Source: DATJZH01 sp035499215 (lineage in GTDB: Bacteria > Actinomycetota > Actinomycetes > Streptosporangiales > Streptosporangiaceae). From it: 6,258 nucleotides of DNA. This document shows, piece after piece, positions 5,150-6,258 of the stretch (the stretch's first letter is position 1; every line of letters begins with the position of its first letter). The position numbers and the translations under genes were made by a program. The stretch spans positions 1 to 6,258 of the forward strand of contig DATJZH010000200.1 of assembly GCA_035499215.1 (NCBI GenBank). The letters run 5' to 3'. The notes under the pieces are model-generated. The model did not search any database. It was not told the DNA's origin and saw only the letters and a list, made by a program, of their open reading frames with translations.

Positions 5150-5153
5150 ACTT

Positions 5154-6206
5154 TCAAGCCCGCGGGTGGGCCTGCCGGTAGGCGGCGTTCAGCCGCTCGA
5201 TCGAGACGTGTGTGTAGATCTGGGTAGTCCCCAGTGAAGCGTGGCCGAGTATCTCCTGCACGCTCCTGAGGTCCGCGCCGCCCTCCAGCAGATGCGTGGC
5301 CGCCGTATGACGCAGGCCGTGCGGGCCCGTATCGGGAACAGACGCCGCCGCGATCCGGGCGTGGACGACCCGCCGTGCCGTCCGCGGGTCGATCCGGCCG
5401 CCCCGCGCGCCGAGAAACAGCGCGGGACCGCTGCGCTCACGTGCCAGCTGCCTGCGCCCCTGCGTGTGCCACTGGCGCACCGCCCGGACCGCCGGGATGC
5501 CGACCGGAACGACGCGTTCCCTGCTGCCCTTGCCGAGTACCCGGACGGTCCTGCGCTCGTTGTCGATGTCGCCGACGTCCAGGCCGCACAGCTCGCTGAC
5601 CCGGATACCCGACGCGTAAAGCAGTTCCATGATCGCGGTATCGCGCAGCGCCAGCGCGGCCGCGGCCAGCCCGCGGGGTAGCTCGCCCGCGGCCGTCCCG
5701 GCCGAGCCCGGGGTCCCGGCCGAGCCCGGGGCTGGCCGGGCTGAGCTGCCGATGGCGAGCACCGCCAGCATCTGCTCCTTGGCGAGAACCTGCGGGAGCC
5801 GGCGACCTGCCTTCGGAGCGCCGAGCATCGGGCCGGGGTCAGCGGCCAGCCAGCCGCGCGAATAGGCAAGCGCCGTGAAGGCCCGCGCCGAGGCGGCGCG
5901 GCGGGAGATCGTGGCGCGAGAGTGCCCGCTCGCATGCTGGGCGGCCAGCCATGCCCTGATCATGTCCAGGTTCAGCTCGCCCAGCCCCGCCAGCCCGCAC
6001 CGGCAGGCGTGCTCCAGCAGGGACGCGGCATCGCCGAGATAAGCCCGCACGGTGTGCGCCGAGAGGCCGCGCTCGGCAGCGAGATGCCGCTCAAACGCCG
6101 CGAGCCGCTGGCCGAGCAGATCCGGCAGCGGCTGCGGGCCGGCCGGTCCCCGGCCGCTCGTTGACACCATGCTCTCAGTGTCATCCCGGACAGCCGCCCC
6201 AAGCAC
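5154..6206 (-). CDS. xerC: Tyrosine site-specific recombinase XerC
   Basis: XerC with XerD resolves chromosome dimers at dif during division. Its 350 residues contain an N-terminal SAM-like core-binding domain (about 30-125; LAAERGLSAHTVRAYLGD at 42-59) and a C-terminal catalytic domain (about 140-345). All catalytic residues are present: Arg202 (SGIRVSELCGL), Lys226 (LGKGSRERVVP), His296 and Arg299 (GPHGLRHTAATHLL), His322 (ILGHASLGTTQ) and the nucleophile Tyr331 (IYTHV). An extra Gly/Ala/Pro-rich segment (about 153-178) lies between the domains, partly from an 18-bp tandem duplication. Location beside rpsB on the chromosome, not on an island, favours the housekeeping XerC over an integrase. 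The start is GTG with ACGAGG seven bases upstream. ATG at residue 13 is an alternative, and the frame stays open to the window edge. Confidence 0.93.
   Translation of the reverse strand: MLGAAVRDDTESMVSTSGRGPAGPQPLPDLLGQRLAAFERHLAAERGLSAHTVRAYLGDAASLLEHACRCGLAGLGELNLDMIRAWLAAQHASGHSRATISRRAASARAFTALAYSRGWLAADPGPMLGAPKAGRRLPQVLAKEQMLAVLAIGSSARPAPGSAGTPGSAGTAAGELPRGLAAAALALRDTAIMELLYASGIRVSELCGLDVGDIDNERRTVRVLGKGSRERVVPVGIPAVRAVRQWHTQGRRQLARERSGPALFLGARGGRIDPRTARRVVHARIAAASVPDTGPHGLRHTAATHLLEGGADLRSVQEILGHASLGTTQIYTHVSIERLNAAYRQAHPRA
5696..5731. repeat. Perfect 18-bp tandem duplication inside xerC
   Basis: Two identical adjacent copies of tcccggccgagcccgggg occupy 5696-5713 and 5714-5731 (plus strand). 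On the coding strand each adds six residues, giving PGSAGT twice (about 160-171), in the linker between DNA-binding and catalytic domains. The frame is kept. Perfect identity including third positions suggests a recent replication-slippage event. Confidence 0.95.
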
Positions 6207-6213
6207 CAGGCAG

Positions 6214-6219
6214 CCTCGT
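6214..6219 (-). promoter_or_regulatory. Ribosome binding site deciding the GTG start of xerC
   Basis: ACGAGG on the minus strand ends seven bases before the GTG at 6204-6206. It favours this start over the internal ATG at 6168-6170 and over any start beyond the window edge in the same open frame. Confidence 0.6.
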
Positions 6220-6220
6220 G

Positions 6221-6258
6221 TCAGCCGAGTTTCCTGGCGCCAGCCTTGCTCGCACCGC
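6221..6258 (-). CDS. Possible C-terminus of an upstream gene
   Basis: One minus-strand frame entering from the edge reads GASKAGARKLG and stops with TGA at 6221-6223, 14 bp before the xerC GTG and directly ahead of its Shine-Dalgarno. This is a typical within-operon junction. In many actinobacteria dprA lies ahead of this locus, but eleven residues are too few to identify anything. A second open frame ends at 6181 and would overlap the xerC start; it cannot be excluded. Confidence 0.25.
   Translation of the reverse strand, partial: GASKAGARKLG

Larger units (their letters stand above)
4891..5153 (-). promoter_or_regulatory. rpsB upstream region: probable promoter and structured leader
   Basis: This 263-bp gap between xerC and rpsB is the only long spacer and should hold the operon promoter. 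I see no convincing -35/-10 pair. Weak candidates on the minus strand are TAGACT (5116-5121) and CAAAAT (5056-5061), neither with a good -35. Downstream are possible RNA hairpins: GCCAG/CTGGC (5008-5028) closed by a C-UUCG-G tetraloop, and GGGCGC/GCGCCC (4924-4929 with 4951-4956). The Shine-Dalgarno AGGAAGGA is at 4898-4905. Autoregulation by S2 through its leader is known in other bacteria; I cannot match this leader to a described motif. No gene is supported in either strand of this gap. Confidence 0.5.

Noticed and set aside
5150..5156. TTGAAA overlapping the xerC stop as a -35 box with TAGACT as -10
   Set aside because: The spacing between the two is about 30 bases, far from the usual 16-19, so they cannot form one promoter.
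5189..5935. 248-residue minus-strand ORF in another frame of xerC
   Set aside because: It overlaps the catalytic XerC frame almost completely. Its sequence is Arg/Ser/Ala-rich without family features.
5154..6206. Tyrosine recombinase as an integrase of a mobile element
   Set aside because: No att-like direct repeats, tRNA gene or phage genes are nearby, and the gene sits beside rpsB where actinobacterial XerC is commonly found.

Overview
This window is a compact, very GC-rich stretch of a bacterial chromosome. It comes almost certainly from a mycelial-type or related actinomycete (Actinomycetota). The evidence is the strong G/C bias at third codon positions, frequent GTG/TTG starts (4 of 6 complete genes), actinobacterial versions of EF-Ts (MANYSAADVKRLREQTGAGM) and UMP kinase, and a gene order (xerC, rpsB, tsf, pyrH, frr, cdsA) characteristic of that phylum. 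I cannot name a genus from the sequence alone.

Layout. Six complete genes lie on the minus strand and are read from the right end to the left: xerC (5154-6206), rpsB (3733-4890), tsf (2813-3652), pyrH (1961-2776), frr (1289-1846) and cdsA (361-1287). A 263-bp gap separates xerC from rpsB and probably holds the rpsB promoter and a structured 5' leader. The spacers further down are 80 bp (rpsB-tsf, with a 14-bp perfect GC stem-loop), 36 bp (tsf-pyrH, with two mutually exclusive hairpins), 114 bp (pyrH-frr, with three consecutive hairpins) and 1 bp (frr-cdsA). At the left edge, on the plus strand and converging on cdsA, is the 3' part of a gene whose product looks like a suppressor-of-fused (SUFU) domain protein. 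At the far right edge there may be the last codons of another minus-strand gene ahead of xerC.

How the genes work together. RpsB (ribosomal protein S2), EF-Ts and ribosome recycling factor belong to translation. PyrH makes UDP for RNA and DNA precursors and UDP-sugars. CdsA makes CDP-diacylglycerol for phospholipids, and XerC resolves chromosome dimers. This is a growth-related housekeeping cluster, probably co-transcribed from rpsB onward, with intergenic RNA structures that could set different levels for each gene.

I do not see a new defence, mobile or biosynthetic system here. The points worth a second look are the unusually long Ala-rich repeat tail on S2, the intergenic RNA structures (especially pyrH-frr and rpsB-tsf), a fresh 18-bp in-frame tandem duplication in the linker of xerC, and the SUFU-like gene sitting where rlmN/dxr often follow cdsA in relatives. 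All long plus-strand ORFs opposite the minus-strand genes are judged to be high-GC shadows.
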